64,000 nucleotides of DNA, taken from positions 2,294,001-2,358,000 of the forward strand of contig NZ_CP069792.1 in the NCBI RefSeq assembly GCF_016894245.1, written 5' to 3'. Every line of letters begins with the position of its first letter. The stretch's first letter is position 1. The DNA comes from Corynebacterium kroppenstedtii. Lineage in GTDB: Bacteria; Actinomycetota; Actinomycetes; Mycobacteriales; Mycobacteriaceae. A model generated the notes under the pieces. That model saw only the letters and a program-made list of their open reading frames with translations, made no database searches and was not told the origin of the DNA. The position numbers and the translations under genes were made by a program. Below are positions 1-10,317 of the stretch, piece after piece.

Positions 1-53
1 CACCATTATCCCCGGCTTAAGAAGTATGGGGCGCGACAACGGAATGAGGCGAA

Positions 54-1130
54 CTAACGGCCACTGGTTGGTTCAGGACTGGTGGGTGCAGAAAGAGTAA
101 TGGGGTTCACATCGTCCTGAGGCGTCGCCGAATCTTGGGATGTATCCGTGGAATCGTCAACGCCCGCACTAGCAGGATTTCTTACTCCGATCCGTCCCCA
201 CACGGCATCAGAAGGCAGTGCCTCCACAGCAAACGTCTTCTTGCGGATAGTCCGGAACTGATCTAGTGTCCCATACACAATGACACCCGGGATCTGGTCG
301 TTTTTTGATGTGTCTTCAAGCTCATTGGCCCACTGCACCTGATCAGCAAACAGTCTCTCCAGCGGATACCCGGCAGTCGGATCAGGAATTCCGGAAACTA
401 CTCCAGGCCCTACCAACACTGATCCCACTCTGACACTACTACCCTGCAAGGCCTCCGCAGCTTTGGCAGGTGTTGTCGGTGGATTAAAGGTCACTAGCGC
501 CCAGTGTTTGTCATCGTTAGTTCCCCGACTGGATGGCTTTTGGTTTCCCGCACTATCCGAACCATTATTCGCGTTAGCGCTCTCAGCGGTCTCAGACTGC
601 AGCGTCGCATCGGAGCGTTTTTGGTACTGCGCCATCGTTTCATCCTCAGGGCCTAAAGTGTCGCCATTTACAGCCATGGTCGATGAGGTGGTATCCGGAC
701 GGACCATCATAATGATAAAAACGGTCACCAACAGACCGACTGCCACTACTGCAGCAACGTTCCACCCCATGTTGTGCGCCCCAGCAGCCTTTCCAGGCTC
801 CGACGCCGACGCCCGATTCTGGCTCCGGACTGAGGGCCCGGATACCGAGCTGGCAGAGACGAGATTAGGGCGCTGAGCTCCCCAGTTAATACGGCTTTTC
901 GACGCGGACGTCATGGCCGACGAAGACGACGAGGACGTCATCGCCGACGAAGAACCGGTGGATGAAGACGGCGTGGATGAAGACGGCGTGGAAGGAGAAT
1001 CGCTCGATGACGACGACTCCTTGGCCCTAGCGGAGAAACGCGACGACGAACGCCCTGCACCTGGAACCCATGACGTAGGCCCAGAACGTCGAGAGGTGGG
1101 CCCACGGCGGTGACGGTTATGACTATCCAT
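54..1130 (-). CDS. Uncharacterised Ser-rich single-pass membrane protein
   Basis: I do not recognise this family. From the ATG at 1130 the protein has a roughly 120-residue N-terminal half that is almost pure low-complexity Ser/Arg/Thr, one hydrophobic helix near residues 123-143, and a C-terminal part of about 210 residues with a compact, folded-looking segment (starting around the HWALVTF motif) and a disordered Ser/Thr/Pro tail. The layout suggests a cytoplasmic disordered N-terminus and an external C-terminal domain. The ATG overlaps the rluD stop region by 8 bases, so it is probably translated with rluD. A GTG at 1148 is an alternative start; neither has a strong ribosome site. Confidence 0.6.
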   Translation of the reverse strand: MDSHNRHRRGPTSRRSGPTSWVPGAGRSSSRFSARAKESSSSSDSPSTPSSSTPSSSTGSSSAMTSSSSSSAMTSASKSRINWGAQRPNLVSASSVSGPSVRSQNRASASEPGKAAGAHNMGWNVAAVVAVGLLVTVFIIMMVRPDTTSSTMAVNGDTLGPEDETMAQYQKRSDATLQSETAESANANNGSDSAGNQKPSSRGTNDDKHWALVTFNPPTTPAKAAEALQGSSVRVGSVLVGPGVVSGIPDPTAGYPLERLFADQVQWANELEDTSKNDQIPGVIVYGTLDQFRTIRKKTFAVEALPSDAVWGRIGVRNPASAGVDDSTDTSQDSATPQDDVNPITLSAPTSPEPTSGR

Positions 1131-2064
1131 CAAGCATCCCGTTATCACGCCGAAGCGTGGTTAAAGCATGGTTTAAATCCGCAGGATATGGGGATTCCAC
1201 CACCATGTAATGGCCATCGGGATGGGTAAAGCCCAAAGAAACCGCATGGAGCCACTGCCGTGACAGATTCAAATGCTCAGTTAACTTAGGATCAGATCCG
1301 TACATCGGATCACCGCAACACGGATGATGTAACGCAGAAAAGTGGACGCGGATCTGATGCGTTCGCCCTGTTTCGAGATGAACCGACACCAACGTCGCCT
1401 CCCGAAAAGCTTCCATGGTCGAATAATGCGTCACCGCTCGTTTGCCATCCGAACGGACCGCAAATTTCCAACCTGCCCCTGGATGCCGAGCGATAGGAGC
1501 ATCAATCGTGCCCACCGTCGGGTCCGGATGTCCCTGGACAAGAGCATGGTATGTCTTATCCACAGTGCGGTCTCGAAAGGCCTGTTTGAGCAACGAATAC
1601 GCTCGCTCCGACGCTGCAACAATCATCACCCCGGACGTACCCACGTCGAGGCGCTGGACAATCCCCTGCCGCTCCGGGGGTCCCGATGTCGACACGCGAA
1701 ATCCGGCGGCACGCAGCCCTGACGTCACAGTGGGGCCATCCCATCCCATAGTCGGATGAGCAGCCACCCCCACTGGCTTATCAACGACGATAACGTCGCT
1801 ATCGCTGTAGAGAATGTCCATGCCCTCTACCTCGCGAGCAGGTTCATCTGCGATCGATCGCGCCTCCGGCAGGGTGACATCCAACCACGAATCCGTCGTC
1901 AACCGGTCAGACTTCGAAGCCGGAACACCGTCGATAAGAATGTCTCCCGAGGATGCGAGATCAGCAACAACCGTGCGAGATAGGCCGAGCAACTTTGACA
2001 AGCCCGAATCGACGCGAAGACCATCGAGCCCCACGGGAACAGGCATGCGCCGAGAATCACGCAT
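1123..2064 (-). CDS. rluD: RluA/RluD-family 23S rRNA pseudouridine synthase
   Basis: The enzyme isomerises uridine to pseudouridine in large-subunit rRNA. An N-terminal S4 RNA-binding segment (about residues 10-65) precedes the RluA catalytic domain. The catalytic Asp lies in the QRLDVGTSG motif, and GRTHQIRVH further on is also typical of the family. The ATG at 2064 is preceded by an AGGTAGGTGAG purine stretch at good distance, so I prefer it to the upstream GTG at 2076. It lies 19 bases after lspA on the same strand; lspA-rluD is a common actinobacterial pair. Which uridine is modified cannot be read from the sequence. Confidence 0.93.
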   Translation of the reverse strand: MRDSRRMPVPVGLDGLRVDSGLSKLLGLSRTVVADLASSGDILIDGVPASKSDRLTTDSWLDVTLPEARSIADEPAREVEGMDILYSDSDVIVVDKPVGVAAHPTMGWDGPTVTSGLRAAGFRVSTSGPPERQGIVQRLDVGTSGVMIVAASERAYSLLKQAFRDRTVDKTYHALVQGHPDPTVGTIDAPIARHPGAGWKFAVRSDGKRAVTHYSTMEAFREATLVSVHLETGRTHQIRVHFSALHHPCCGDPMYGSDPKLTEHLNLSRQWLHAVSLGFTHPDGHYMVVESPYPADLNHALTTLRRDNGMLDG

Positions 2065-2083
2065 TATTTCACTCACCTACCTA

Positions 2084-2560
2084 TTATCGCGCTTCTCTCT
2101 GTCTACCACCGAAGAGAACCCCAACAATATAAAGCACCACACCAATGGTGATCGCCGAATCCGCCACATTGAAAATTGCGAAACGCCCCACCGAAATGAA
2201 GTCCACCACATGCCCTACGCCAAAACCGGGACTCCGAAAAAGGCGATCCAGAAGATTACCCAGCGCACCGCCACCAATCAGACCGAAGGCTAGTGTTTCC
2301 TGCCTCACCTTCATACGCGGAGCCCACACCAGCACGGCGATGACAGCGAGAGCCTGAATCACGGTAAAAAAGATCGTTGCACTGCTGCCCATGCTAAAGG
2401 CTGCCCCCGAATTACGAATGAGGTACAAACGAAAACCGGGAACGACCGTATACGCGTGTCCGGGTGTAAGAACCGCCACTAGGAGCGATTTCACCAGTTG
2501 ATCAACAATCGCCACCGCCGCCACGATGCCCAGGACAATCCATCGATTCACGCAGACCAT
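2084..2560 (-). CDS. lspA: Lipoprotein signal peptidase (signal peptidase II)
   Basis: LspA removes signal peptides from diacylated prolipoproteins in the cytoplasmic membrane. Four hydrophobic helices are visible. The two catalytic aspartates are in the family blocks GNLLDRLF and NVADSAI. The length is about 158 residues from the ATG at 2560, which is normal; a GTG at 2584 would add eight residues. It is upstream of rluD and divergent from a lipoprotein gene starting at 2631, so the two share a short promoter region. Confidence 0.95.
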   Translation of the reverse strand: MVCVNRWIVLGIVAAVAIVDQLVKSLLVAVLTPGHAYTVVPGFRLYLIRNSGAAFSMGSSATIFFTVIQALAVIAVLVWAPRMKVRQETLAFGLIGGGALGNLLDRLFRSPGFGVGHVVDFISVGRFAIFNVADSAITIGVVLYIVGVLFGGRQREAR

Positions 2561-2630
2561 AGTAACGGAGTGTCGCCCTATCACCCCATGCCGCTACGCC
2601 ATGGCCAGGGTCGTCGGTAAGGTTGACGAC

Positions 2631-3578
2631 GTGAATGTCATGCTCCGCCGAATCGCTGCCGCTGGAAGTGCCATACTCCTCCTCTTCACAACAGCATGTG
2701 GCTCAGATAGTAACGATGCGAAAAAAGAGAATTCCGCCACCGTGAACCTGGAGGCAACCGTCGTCACTGTGACAAACCCGGGGCAACAACCGCAGTCGAA
2801 GCTCACTTATGACCTCAGCGACTCTGACCAGCACGGAACGATGGACGTGACACAAGGGTTTGGGCAGCAAACGAACACTGACACGGAGCCGGACGTGACA
2901 TCCACAACGATGACACTGCCCTATACCGCGAAACGTGACACCATCACCATTGGAAAACCGACCGGGTCTAACAACACCCTCAATTCCGATATTGCGACCG
3001 CCCAAGGTTTCACGCTAAAAACGAATAATTCCCCAACCGGCATTAAATCTGAAGCAACTTTCACCGCCCCCGAGAAGGCGACGGAAACCGCGCGTGCCTC
3101 CATCGAACGTGCGCTTACTCAATATCTCTCCACCCCCGTCGTGTTCCCCACCGATCCCGTGGGAATCGGAGCTCAATGGGACGTCCGCATTAAAGTAAAC
3201 GACCCTTCACCTGCAGTGAAGACGATTACCTACACGCTAGAGAAGCACGACGGTAATACCGTCGAACTCGACGCAAGCGTTCAACAACGCCCTAGCACCA
3301 CTTCCCTCTCTTTATCGGAAGCGCCTGACGTCCCCTCCGATGCGAAAGGCTCACTGGATGTTAAAGACTCGTCGACCAACACCCACGTTGGCAAAGTCAC
3401 CGTTGATCTGACGAAGCCGATCCCGGTCAAAGGCTCCATCGACACAACAACAATCACGACCTATGCCGGCAACACCAGCGGGCATTCCGATGACGCCTCG
3501 CCAGCGTCCGAGAAAAACTCAACCGCGCAAGAGACGTCGATTATTCAAAAGAATCAGCGCGCGATGACGTGGAAGTAG
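2631..3578 (+). CDS. Predicted secreted lipoprotein, function unknown
   Basis: The N-terminus is a short lipoprotein signal: two Arg, a hydrophobic run and the lipobox FTTAC followed by GSDS, so the Cys would be lipidated and the protein anchored outside the membrane. The mature part (about 290 residues) is Thr/Ser/Asp-rich and looks beta-rich, without a motif I can assign. I chose the GTG at 2631 because AAGG sits eight bases upstream; an ATG at 2640 also fits, and the in-frame codons before it overlap lspA. The ansA gene follows after 10 bases and probably shares its transcript. Confidence 0.75.
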   Translation: MNVMLRRIAAAGSAILLLFTTACGSDSNDAKKENSATVNLEATVVTVTNPGQQPQSKLTYDLSDSDQHGTMDVTQGFGQQTNTDTEPDVTSTTMTLPYTAKRDTITIGKPTGSNNTLNSDIATAQGFTLKTNNSPTGIKSEATFTAPEKATETARASIERALTQYLSTPVVFPTDPVGIGAQWDVRIKVNDPSPAVKTITYTLEKHDGNTVELDASVQQRPSTTSLSLSEAPDVPSDAKGSLDVKDSSTNTHVGKVTVDLTKPIPVKGSIDTTTITTYAGNTSGHSDDASPASEKNSTAQETSIIQKNQRAMTWK

Positions 3579-3588
3579 GTTACACATC

Positions 3589-4590
3589 ATGCCAGTTTCA
3601 GCTAACACACCCGCTCATGCCACTGCGCCACAAGACGACACGTCTGGTCAGCCCTCTGCTACACCCCCGCGCATCGTTGTACTCGGCACCGGGGGGACAA
3701 TTTCCTGCACGTATGATTCCTCTGGGGCATTGGTGCCAACATTGTCGACGCAACAACTCATCGACCCAGTGGTTGAACGCTTCGAGGGCAATGTCATCGT
3801 CGAAGCACGCGATATAGCCCAGCTCGACAGCTCCTCAATCACCTTCGACGATTACGACACCATTAACTCGGCTATTACGGAGGCACTCAGTGACACTGAG
3901 GTCACCGGTGTCGTCGTCACGCACGGAACCGACTCGATGGAGGAATCAGCTATCGCGGCAGACATCGTCCACAATGATTCCCGTCCGGTCATTTTCACTG
4001 GCGCACAACGGCCCGCCGACCATCCTGAGGCCGACGGCCCCGGAAACTTATTCGAATCAATTGTGATCGCAACAGATAATTCCGCTCGTGACATTGGAGT
4101 GCTCATCGTCTTCGGGCATGCGGTCATTCCCGCACGTGGAGCAGTGAAATGGCATACGTCTGACCCGCTTGCTTTTGCGACCAACGCACCTGATGAACCA
4201 CCGCGGCCGCGCCCGCTGCCCAATGTCACATTCGGAGGGCATCGCATCGATATCATTCCGGCATACCCTGGAGCCGACGCAACCCTACTGAACGCAGCTA
4301 TCAGCAACGGCGCCGAGGGCCTCGTTATCGAAGGTATGGGCGCGGGAAATGTCGGCGACGCTTTAGCGACTGCGATCACGTCCGCCCTAAAACAAGGAAT
4401 TCCGGTCGTGATGGCGAGCCGTGTCCCACGAGGGAACGTCAATCCCTTATACGGCGGAGACGGAGGGGGATTGACTCTCTCCCGGCAGGGGGTCATCGGC
4501 GCTGGGTGCGTCCATGCTGCTCAAGCACGAATTATCCTTGCTGCAGCCATTGACGCAAAGGTTCATCCGCAAACGTTGTTTGATGTGTGA
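3589..4590 (+). CDS. ansA: L-asparaginase, type I/II family
   Basis: The protein hydrolyses L-asparagine to aspartate and ammonia. The nucleophile motif LGTGGTIS (about residues 31-38) and the second conserved block VVTHGTDSMEES carry the Thr, Asp and Lys-relay region of the family. Length 333 residues is normal. No signal peptide is present: a Pro/Ala/Thr-rich 25-residue leader precedes the fold, so it is probably cytoplasmic. The ATG follows a GGAAGTAGG purine tract. It is the last plus-strand gene before convergent dinB. Confidence 0.93.
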   Translation: MPVSANTPAHATAPQDDTSGQPSATPPRIVVLGTGGTISCTYDSSGALVPTLSTQQLIDPVVERFEGNVIVEARDIAQLDSSSITFDDYDTINSAITEALSDTEVTGVVVTHGTDSMEESAIAADIVHNDSRPVIFTGAQRPADHPEADGPGNLFESIVIATDNSARDIGVLIVFGHAVIPARGAVKWHTSDPLAFATNAPDEPPRPRPLPNVTFGGHRIDIIPAYPGADATLLNAAISNGAEGLVIEGMGAGNVGDALATAITSALKQGIPVVMASRVPRGNVNPLYGGDGGGLTLSRQGVIGAGCVHAAQARIILAAAIDAKVHPQTLFDV

Positions 4591-4721
4591 TTTCCTCTGA
4601 CATTAGTCATCACCGACCTCTGCAGTGTGGCCACATGCTCAGGGGCGTAAGCAGGCTCTGCCTACCCCACTGGCTCATCCTGACAAACAGACTGAGGCTC
4701 TCTCCTCGCTGCTGACCACTG

Positions 4722-6281
4722 CTACTTAGTGTCATCACCTAGCCCTAGGCCGTGCCCTAGCCATTCGTCCCACTCAAGACTATCGACGGGATCTGCACGA
4801 GTAAGCTCCGGCGTATCGACGGGAAAGCTTCGTACTGGCCCTTTGCCCGTCGTCCGCGTTTCGAATCGAACGCTAACTACGCCGTGTCCCGAACCTTGTA
4901 CCCACCCATGACCATAGTCAGGATGATAAACATCGATCGTCGCAGGCCACACAATTGTTTCCGTGTGGGGCGCAGCCGTCGGCGTCGAAGCAATCTTGGG
5001 CGCATCCGTTGGAGCACCATCGAAATCAGATTTCTCCGCGCCCTCATCCGTCGAGGTGTTCGCTAGTCCCTCACTATCGGCGACAGGTGACACAGATGAG
5101 GATGTATTGGCCACTGACACCACTCCTGCTTCAAAATCACCATCAGCCTCTGATAAGGCTCTATAGTCCGCCCCTTGTGATGGATCGAGATCAGGAAACA
5201 ATGCTTCCTGGCGAGCAGATTCGAGCCCTGAGAGAGATACTCCCACCAGGCGAACAGCACCAAAAACAGCGGGATCGGCAGCGAGTCGACTGGCCACGCG
5301 ATACAGCACGTCCCAATCTGTCGTCGAAAAAGGAAGTGTTTCTGACCGTGTGTGCTGCTCGAAATCAGCACGCTTGAGCTTAACCGTCACCGTGCGAGCC
5401 CCACGACCATCATTCATGAGACGACGGTGAGCCTTTGTCAAGGCCGCGCGTATGCCGTCGTCCACTTTGTCCAGGGTGGTCACGTCGTCGCTGAACGTCG
5501 ATTCCGACGACACTTGTTTCGCTTCCGCTCGCGGTGCAACAGGGCGCGGATCATGCCCCTGAGCAAGCAACCACAAGGCTGGCCCATTTGTTTTCCCCAA
5601 TGTCATTTCCACATCAGCTCTGGACATATCGGCAAATTGCTCAATTGTCCTCACCCCAATGTCGGCCAATTTGGCTTCAGCTACCGGTCCGATTCCCCAC
5701 AATTTTCGTACCGGCAGCGGATCGAGAATTGTGTGCTGGTCCTGGACGGGAATGACAAAGGTTCCATCGGGTTTGGCCAACCCAGACCCTATCTTGGCGA
5801 ACTGTTTCCCAGCTCCTGCTCCCACCGACGACGGCAGACCGGTTTCCTCCCTAATGCGCTTCCTTAAATGCCCCGCCCATTGACGGACCTCATCGGGAGC
5901 GGCGCCAGCGAGCTCGTCCGGCTCCATGAAGGCTTCATCAACACTAAGCTGCTCAATCAACCCGGCTTCTTCGCGAATAATCTCCATTACTCGTCGAGAC
6001 GCGGTTTTATACACATCAAAACGCGGCCTCACAGTGATTCCGGTATATCCGACTAAGCGGCGGGCACGCATCATGGGCATCGCGGAATGCACACCGAATG
6101 CCCGGGCCTCATAGGACGCCCCGGCGACGACCCCACGACCAGACGACACTCCGCCCACTAATACCGGGCGGCCGCGGAGAGTCGGCCGAGTCAATTGCTC
6201 ACACGAGGCAAAGAAAGCATCCATGTCGATATGGAGAACCCACCGATGCTGGCTGGCATCGTCATGTGTGGTGTTCACCAT
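4722..6281 (-). CDS. dinB: DNA polymerase IV (Y-family) with C-terminal extension
   Basis: A translesion polymerase. Palm catalytic carboxylates are in HIDMDAFF (Asp19 and Asp21) and in LSVDEAF near residue 115; the helix-hairpin-helix segment KLWGIGPVAEAKL and a little-finger domain follow. After about residue 375 comes a 75-residue acidic/Ser linker and then a 65-residue C-terminal module with YGHGWVQGSG and VDTPELTRADP, which I associate with actinobacterial DinB proteins. At 519 residues it is longer than the usual 350-420. I see no SOS box at its start. It is 73 bases downstream of ileS. Confidence 0.95.
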   Translation of the reverse strand: MVNTTHDDASQHRWVLHIDMDAFFASCEQLTRPTLRGRPVLVGGVSSGRGVVAGASYEARAFGVHSAMPMMRARRLVGYTGITVRPRFDVYKTASRRVMEIIREEAGLIEQLSVDEAFMEPDELAGAAPDEVRQWAGHLRKRIREETGLPSSVGAGAGKQFAKIGSGLAKPDGTFVIPVQDQHTILDPLPVRKLWGIGPVAEAKLADIGVRTIEQFADMSRADVEMTLGKTNGPALWLLAQGHDPRPVAPRAEAKQVSSESTFSDDVTTLDKVDDGIRAALTKAHRRLMNDGRGARTVTVKLKRADFEQHTRSETLPFSTTDWDVLYRVASRLAADPAVFGAVRLVGVSLSGLESARQEALFPDLDPSQGADYRALSEADGDFEAGVVSVANTSSSVSPVADSEGLANTSTDEGAEKSDFDGAPTDAPKIASTPTAAPHTETIVWPATIDVYHPDYGHGWVQGSGHGVVSVRFETRTTGKGPVRSFPVDTPELTRADPVDSLEWDEWLGHGLGLGDDTK

Positions 6282-6354
6282 ATCTCTACAGATGTCACCC
6301 TTTCAGACTAGAACGGCTTGCCTGGTGCGAAAGCGCTCTGTTGACTCGTCGCTG

Positions 6355-9300
6355 TTATGACTCGGCGGAGTCGTCACGGTGAAGAGCAATCGCCACCGAG
6401 GCAAAGCAGCCATCAGACAGATCTGTGGCCTCAGAGGGAGCATCCGATGCTGCCTGGATATCGACCGAGGTCGCCAAAACTTCAGAGGCAATGGTGTCCT
6501 TCTGCGACTTCACCATATCGACCTTGTCTTCCGGGACGTACATCGTCAGCGCGATGCGATCCGAGACGTTCAGCCCTGCCTGTTTCCGCGCATCCTGAAT
6601 CCCGCGAATTCGGTCGGCCGCCCAGCCTTCGACTTCGAGCTCCGGTGTCATAGTCGTGTCGATAACAACCAGCCCCTCAGTTCCCGCGATTTCAGCAGTC
6701 GTGTCAGGATTCACCGCAACGAGACGACGCGTGAACTCCTCAGGCTTGAGCTCAATTCCATCAGCGTGAAGAACGTCCCCGTCGACGGTGTAATTACCCG
6801 CCTTCACTGCCTTGATTGCCTTCTGAACATTCTTGCCCAGACGGGGGCCGGCGACGCGAGCGTTGACGACAGCTTCAAACCGACCCACGGAATTAACATC
6901 GTCAGTCAAAATGACGTCCTTGACGTTCACCTCATCGCGGATGATGTCAGCGAATGGCTCCAAGGACGACGAATGAGGCATAGCCACAGTCACCGACAGC
7001 AAAGGCAACCGGTTACGCAAGTGATGAGCCTTCCGCAACGACGATGCCGCTGAACACGCGGAGCGCACACCATCCATCGCCTGAACTAAGTCAGCATCTG
7101 ATGGGATTACATCGGACGAAGGCCAATCAGCCAAGTGCACCGAGCGTCCACCGGTCAGGGCACGCCACAACACCTCCGAAAGCATCGGCAACAGTGGCGC
7201 AGTCACACGCGTCAACGTTTCAAGCACCGTATACAGAGTATTAAAGGCTTCAGGCCTGACGGTATCCCCCGCCCAGAAACGATCACGCGAACGACGCACG
7301 TACCAGTTCGTCAGGGCATCACAGAACCAGCGCACCTCATCCGTCGCGCGCGCAACATCAGTATCGTCCAAAGCGTGGGTAACCTCGTCGATAGTGTCGT
7401 GCAATTTAGCGAGGATATAGCGGTCCAAGACATTCGACGACGACGTCGACCATTCCGCCGGTTTCGAGGCATACAAAGCAAGGAATGAATACGCGTTCCA
7501 CATCGGCAGCATCGCCTGGCGCACACCCTCACGGATGCCTTCCTCGGTGACAATCAAGTTTCCACCGCGAAGAATCGGTGACGACATTAAGAACCAGCGC
7601 ATCGCATCCGACCCATCGCGGTCGAACACTTCATTGACATTGGGATAATTGCCCTTCGATTTGGACATCTTCAAGCCGTCATTGCCCAACACGATTCCGT
7701 GGGCGACGACACGTTTGAACGCGGGTCGATCGAACAGCGCTGTTGCCAAAACATGCATGGTATAGAACCATCCGCGCGTCTGGCCGGAGTATTCAACTAC
7801 GAAATCCGCGGGGGCATGCTTCTCAAACCATTCCTGGTTCTCAAAGGGGTAATGTACCTGCGCAAAGGGCATCGATCCCGATTCAAACCAGCAATCGAGG
7901 ACTTCTGGCACGCGTCGCATTGTCGACGCACCTGTCGGATCATCCGGATTGGGGCGAGTCAGGTCGTCAATGTAGGGACGATGAAGCGATTCCGGACGCG
8001 TTCCGAAATCCTTCTCTAGTTCATCAAGTGAACCGTAAACGTCAACACGGGGATATTCCGGGTTATCCGAAACCCACACGGGAATGGGCGAACCCCAGTA
8101 CCGATTTCGTGAGATGTTCCAATCCCGGGCGCCTTCGAGCCACTTACCGAACTGCCCGTCGCGAATATGCTCCGGAAGCCACTCAACGTGCTCATGGTTG
8201 AGCTCGACCATCCGATCGCGGAACTTCGTCACCGACACAAACCACGACGGCAACGCCATGTAGATCAACGGCTGGCCCGACCGCCATGAGTGCGGATATG
8301 AGTGCTCGATCGTCTGATGGCGCACCACACGCTTGGCCTTCTTTAAGTCCTTAATAATTTGCTTATTTGCATCAAAGACCAACTGGCCTTCATAATCCGG
8401 AACCTCAGACGTAAACTTTCCGTCAGCATCCACGGGAATAACCAGCGGGATATCAAACTCATTCGTTGTGTTCATATCGTCTTCACCAAAAGCCGGTGCC
8501 TGGTGGACGATACCCGTACCATCTTCCGTCGTGACGTAATCAGCCGGAAGGATCTGGAACGAATTCGGATTATTCTTGAAGTAATCGAAGATCGGCTCAT
8601 AAGTCAGGCCGACGAGGTCGCGCCCCGGGTGGGTTGACAGGACCGTATAGTCCTTGCCCAGTTCTTTCTTGTATGCACCAACTAGTTCTTCGGCTAGCAG
8701 AACGCGTTGACCTTTAAACTCGTCAAGCCCGGTACTGCCCACCTCAACCTCGACATAGGTCACGTTCGGATTAACAGCCAGAGCTAAGTTCGACGGCAGC
8801 GTCCACGGCGTCGTCGTCCAAGCAAGGGCCAACGCGCCTACCAGACTGGCGTCGGCATTAGTTCCCTCTTTCACCCCGGTGATCGGGAATGTCACTGTAA
8901 CCGTGGGGTCTTGCCGCAACTTATACGAATCGTCGAGGCGGGTTTCCTGATTCGATAGCGGCGTGTGCTCTGCCCACGAATACGGGAGGACGCGGAAGCC
9001 CTGATAAATGAGCCCCTTATCATAGAGGGTCTTGAAAGCCCACATCACAGACTCCATGAAGTCGAGGTTCATGGTCTTATAGCCATGCTCGAAATCAACC
9101 CAACGGGCCTGGCGGGTGACATATGCTTTCCACTCCTCGGTGTACCGAAGAACAGACTTGGCACAATAGTCATTAAAGGCTTCGAGCCCCATCGACTCGA
9201 TTTGACCTTTGTCCTTGATCCCTAGCTGCTTTTCTGCCTCAAGCTCGGCCGGGAGACCGTGGCAGTCCCACCCAAAGATGCGAGCAACTTTCTTGCCACG

Positions 9301-9609
9301 CATTGTCTGATACCGGGGAATGATGTCCTTGACGTACCCGGTGAGCAAATGTCCATAGTGCGGCAAACCATTCGCGAACGGGGGACCATCGTAGAAAACA
9401 TACTCCGGGGCACCATCACGCTGGCTAATTGATTCTTCGAAGGTGCGATCTTTCTTCCAAAAATCGAGCACCTTTGGTTCCATATCAGCAAACCGTGTAG
9501 ATCCACCTGCAAGATCGACACGCGGGTATGCGCCACCCGCAGGAGTCGCATCTTCCGGGTTCCTGGGAGAATCAGACTTCGTCTCCGACGTCGACATGTT
9601 ATCGGTCAC
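6355..9609 (-). CDS. ileS: Isoleucyl-tRNA synthetase
   Basis: A class I synthetase charging tRNA-Ile. The HIGH-type signature GLPHYGH is near residue 82 and the KMSKSKG signature near residue 648; the CP1 editing region lies between them and the anticodon-binding domain follows. 1084 residues fits the long eukaryotic-like IleS type common in actinobacteria. Start is GTG at 9609, with AGGAG just upstream. The Shine-Dalgarno sequence and start codon are embedded in a T-box leader (9607-9930), so translation is probably switched on by uncharged tRNA-Ile. Confidence 0.98.
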   Translation of the reverse strand: MTDNMSTSETKSDSPRNPEDATPAGGAYPRVDLAGGSTRFADMEPKVLDFWKKDRTFEESISQRDGAPEYVFYDGPPFANGLPHYGHLLTGYVKDIIPRYQTMRGKKVARIFGWDCHGLPAELEAEKQLGIKDKGQIESMGLEAFNDYCAKSVLRYTEEWKAYVTRQARWVDFEHGYKTMNLDFMESVMWAFKTLYDKGLIYQGFRVLPYSWAEHTPLSNQETRLDDSYKLRQDPTVTVTFPITGVKEGTNADASLVGALALAWTTTPWTLPSNLALAVNPNVTYVEVEVGSTGLDEFKGQRVLLAEELVGAYKKELGKDYTVLSTHPGRDLVGLTYEPIFDYFKNNPNSFQILPADYVTTEDGTGIVHQAPAFGEDDMNTTNEFDIPLVIPVDADGKFTSEVPDYEGQLVFDANKQIIKDLKKAKRVVRHQTIEHSYPHSWRSGQPLIYMALPSWFVSVTKFRDRMVELNHEHVEWLPEHIRDGQFGKWLEGARDWNISRNRYWGSPIPVWVSDNPEYPRVDVYGSLDELEKDFGTRPESLHRPYIDDLTRPNPDDPTGASTMRRVPEVLDCWFESGSMPFAQVHYPFENQEWFEKHAPADFVVEYSGQTRGWFYTMHVLATALFDRPAFKRVVAHGIVLGNDGLKMSKSKGNYPNVNEVFDRDGSDAMRWFLMSSPILRGGNLIVTEEGIREGVRQAMLPMWNAYSFLALYASKPAEWSTSSSNVLDRYILAKLHDTIDEVTHALDDTDVARATDEVRWFCDALTNWYVRRSRDRFWAGDTVRPEAFNTLYTVLETLTRVTAPLLPMLSEVLWRALTGGRSVHLADWPSSDVIPSDADLVQAMDGVRSACSAASSLRKAHHLRNRLPLLSVTVAMPHSSSLEPFADIIRDEVNVKDVILTDDVNSVGRFEAVVNARVAGPRLGKNVQKAIKAVKAGNYTVDGDVLHADGIELKPEEFTRRLVAVNPDTTAEIAGTEGLVVIDTTMTPELEVEGWAADRIRGIQDARKQAGLNVSDRIALTMYVPEDKVDMVKSQKDTIASEVLATSVDIQAASDAPSEATDLSDGCFASVAIALHRDDSAES

Positions 9610-9930
9610 CCTGGCTCCTCTTATCTAGGCTGTCATAACAACGAATGACGTGGCGGAGCTGATGTTACGGGTACCTTCGGAAGAAGAACCGCGCTTCATC
9701 GAGCTCAGCTTTGCTCAGCCAGGGACGCTCACACGCGGTACCACCCTGATTGGATATGTCCTTACACTGTTTCGATCACCATAAAAACGAAGCAAGGACT
9801 GTATCCCACTCATTGGCGACATTAACGGTGCCGAACCGCTCGGTTCTACTAAGGGACCACATCTGCACTGCTATGACGACGGATATCGTCGCCACAGTGC
9901 GGTTTGGGCACCTGTTCTTCCGAGTCACTC
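9607..9930 (-). promoter_or_regulatory. Translational T-box riboswitch leader of ileS
   Basis: Read on minus. The T-box core TGGTACCGCG is at 9743-9734. It is framed by CAGGG and CCCTG, with CGC/GCG inside: the antisequestrator helix. The CCCTGGCT at 9724-9717 also matches perfectly AGCCAGGG at 9616-9609, which covers the ribosome site and the first base of the start codon: the competing sequestrator. Upstream, GTCCTT/AAGGAC (9799-9794/9763-9758) forms a stem III. A short stem I at 9900-9865 (GCACTG/CAGTGC, GACGA/TCGTC) has a terminal loop UAUCCG containing AUC, an isoleucine codon. No U-tract terminator is seen, so control is translational. Confidence 0.9.
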
Positions 9931-10016
9931 CCCGGAGATAGCCGGATCACAGCGAACGAACAAAACTATACGGGATTATCGATGATGCTAAAAATTTAAC
10001 AGGGAACTCATGTTCG

Positions 10017-10211
10017 TTATTCCCTATTCGCGGATTGACCGCTCTTCCTAACACGTTCTTTTCGTTTAACGATGATATCGATGATGACGATAAGAACTCC
10101 TATAGCTCCCACCACGATGCAGGCTATTGCCCATGCTTTTGATGCCAATACCAAGGCAACAATAAGGAAGGCAAAAGCCACAACAGCTAGAAGCAGAGCT
10201 AATACGGTCAT
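10017..10211 (-). CDS. Small two-helix membrane protein
   Basis: A 64-residue protein: two hydrophobic helices (about residues 1-22 and 28-48) joined by a short AlaLysAla turn, and a basic cytoplasmic-looking tail of alternating Lys, Arg and Glu. The ATG at 10211 has AAAGG eight bases upstream; a GTG at 10217 is too close to that site. It stands alone between wag31 and the ileS leader, with a terminator hairpin upstream that separates it from wag31. Small proteins of this type often sit here in corynebacteria. Function unknown. Confidence 0.65.
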   Translation of the reverse strand: MTVLALLLAVVAFAFLIVALVLASKAWAIACIVVGAIGVLIVIIDIIVKRKERVRKSGQSANRE

Positions 10212-10265
10212 AACCACATCCTTTGTTTGTCACCAGCCTAGCAAATCCAAATAAGACAAAAGTAA

Positions 10266-10296
10266 ACCCACCGCGAGACACTATCCCGCAGTGGGT
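10266..10296 (-). terminator. Terminator after wag31
   Basis: Inverted repeat ACCCAC-C-GCG / CGC-A-GTGGGT with an 11-base loop, about 20 bases after the wag31 stop. Read on minus, the stem is followed by TTTACTTTTG, a T-rich tail typical of intrinsic termination. Confidence 0.7.
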
Positions 10297-10317
10297 CGAC
10301 GAAACGACGGGAATTAT

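Noticed and set aside
3852-4496. 214-codon open frame on minus opposite ansA
   Set aside because: Shadow of the asparaginase gene; no motif and no ribosome site.
4591-4721. Terminator between convergent ansA and dinB
   Set aside because: Only imperfect, short inverted repeats (around 4647-4665) without a T-tract; not enough to call.
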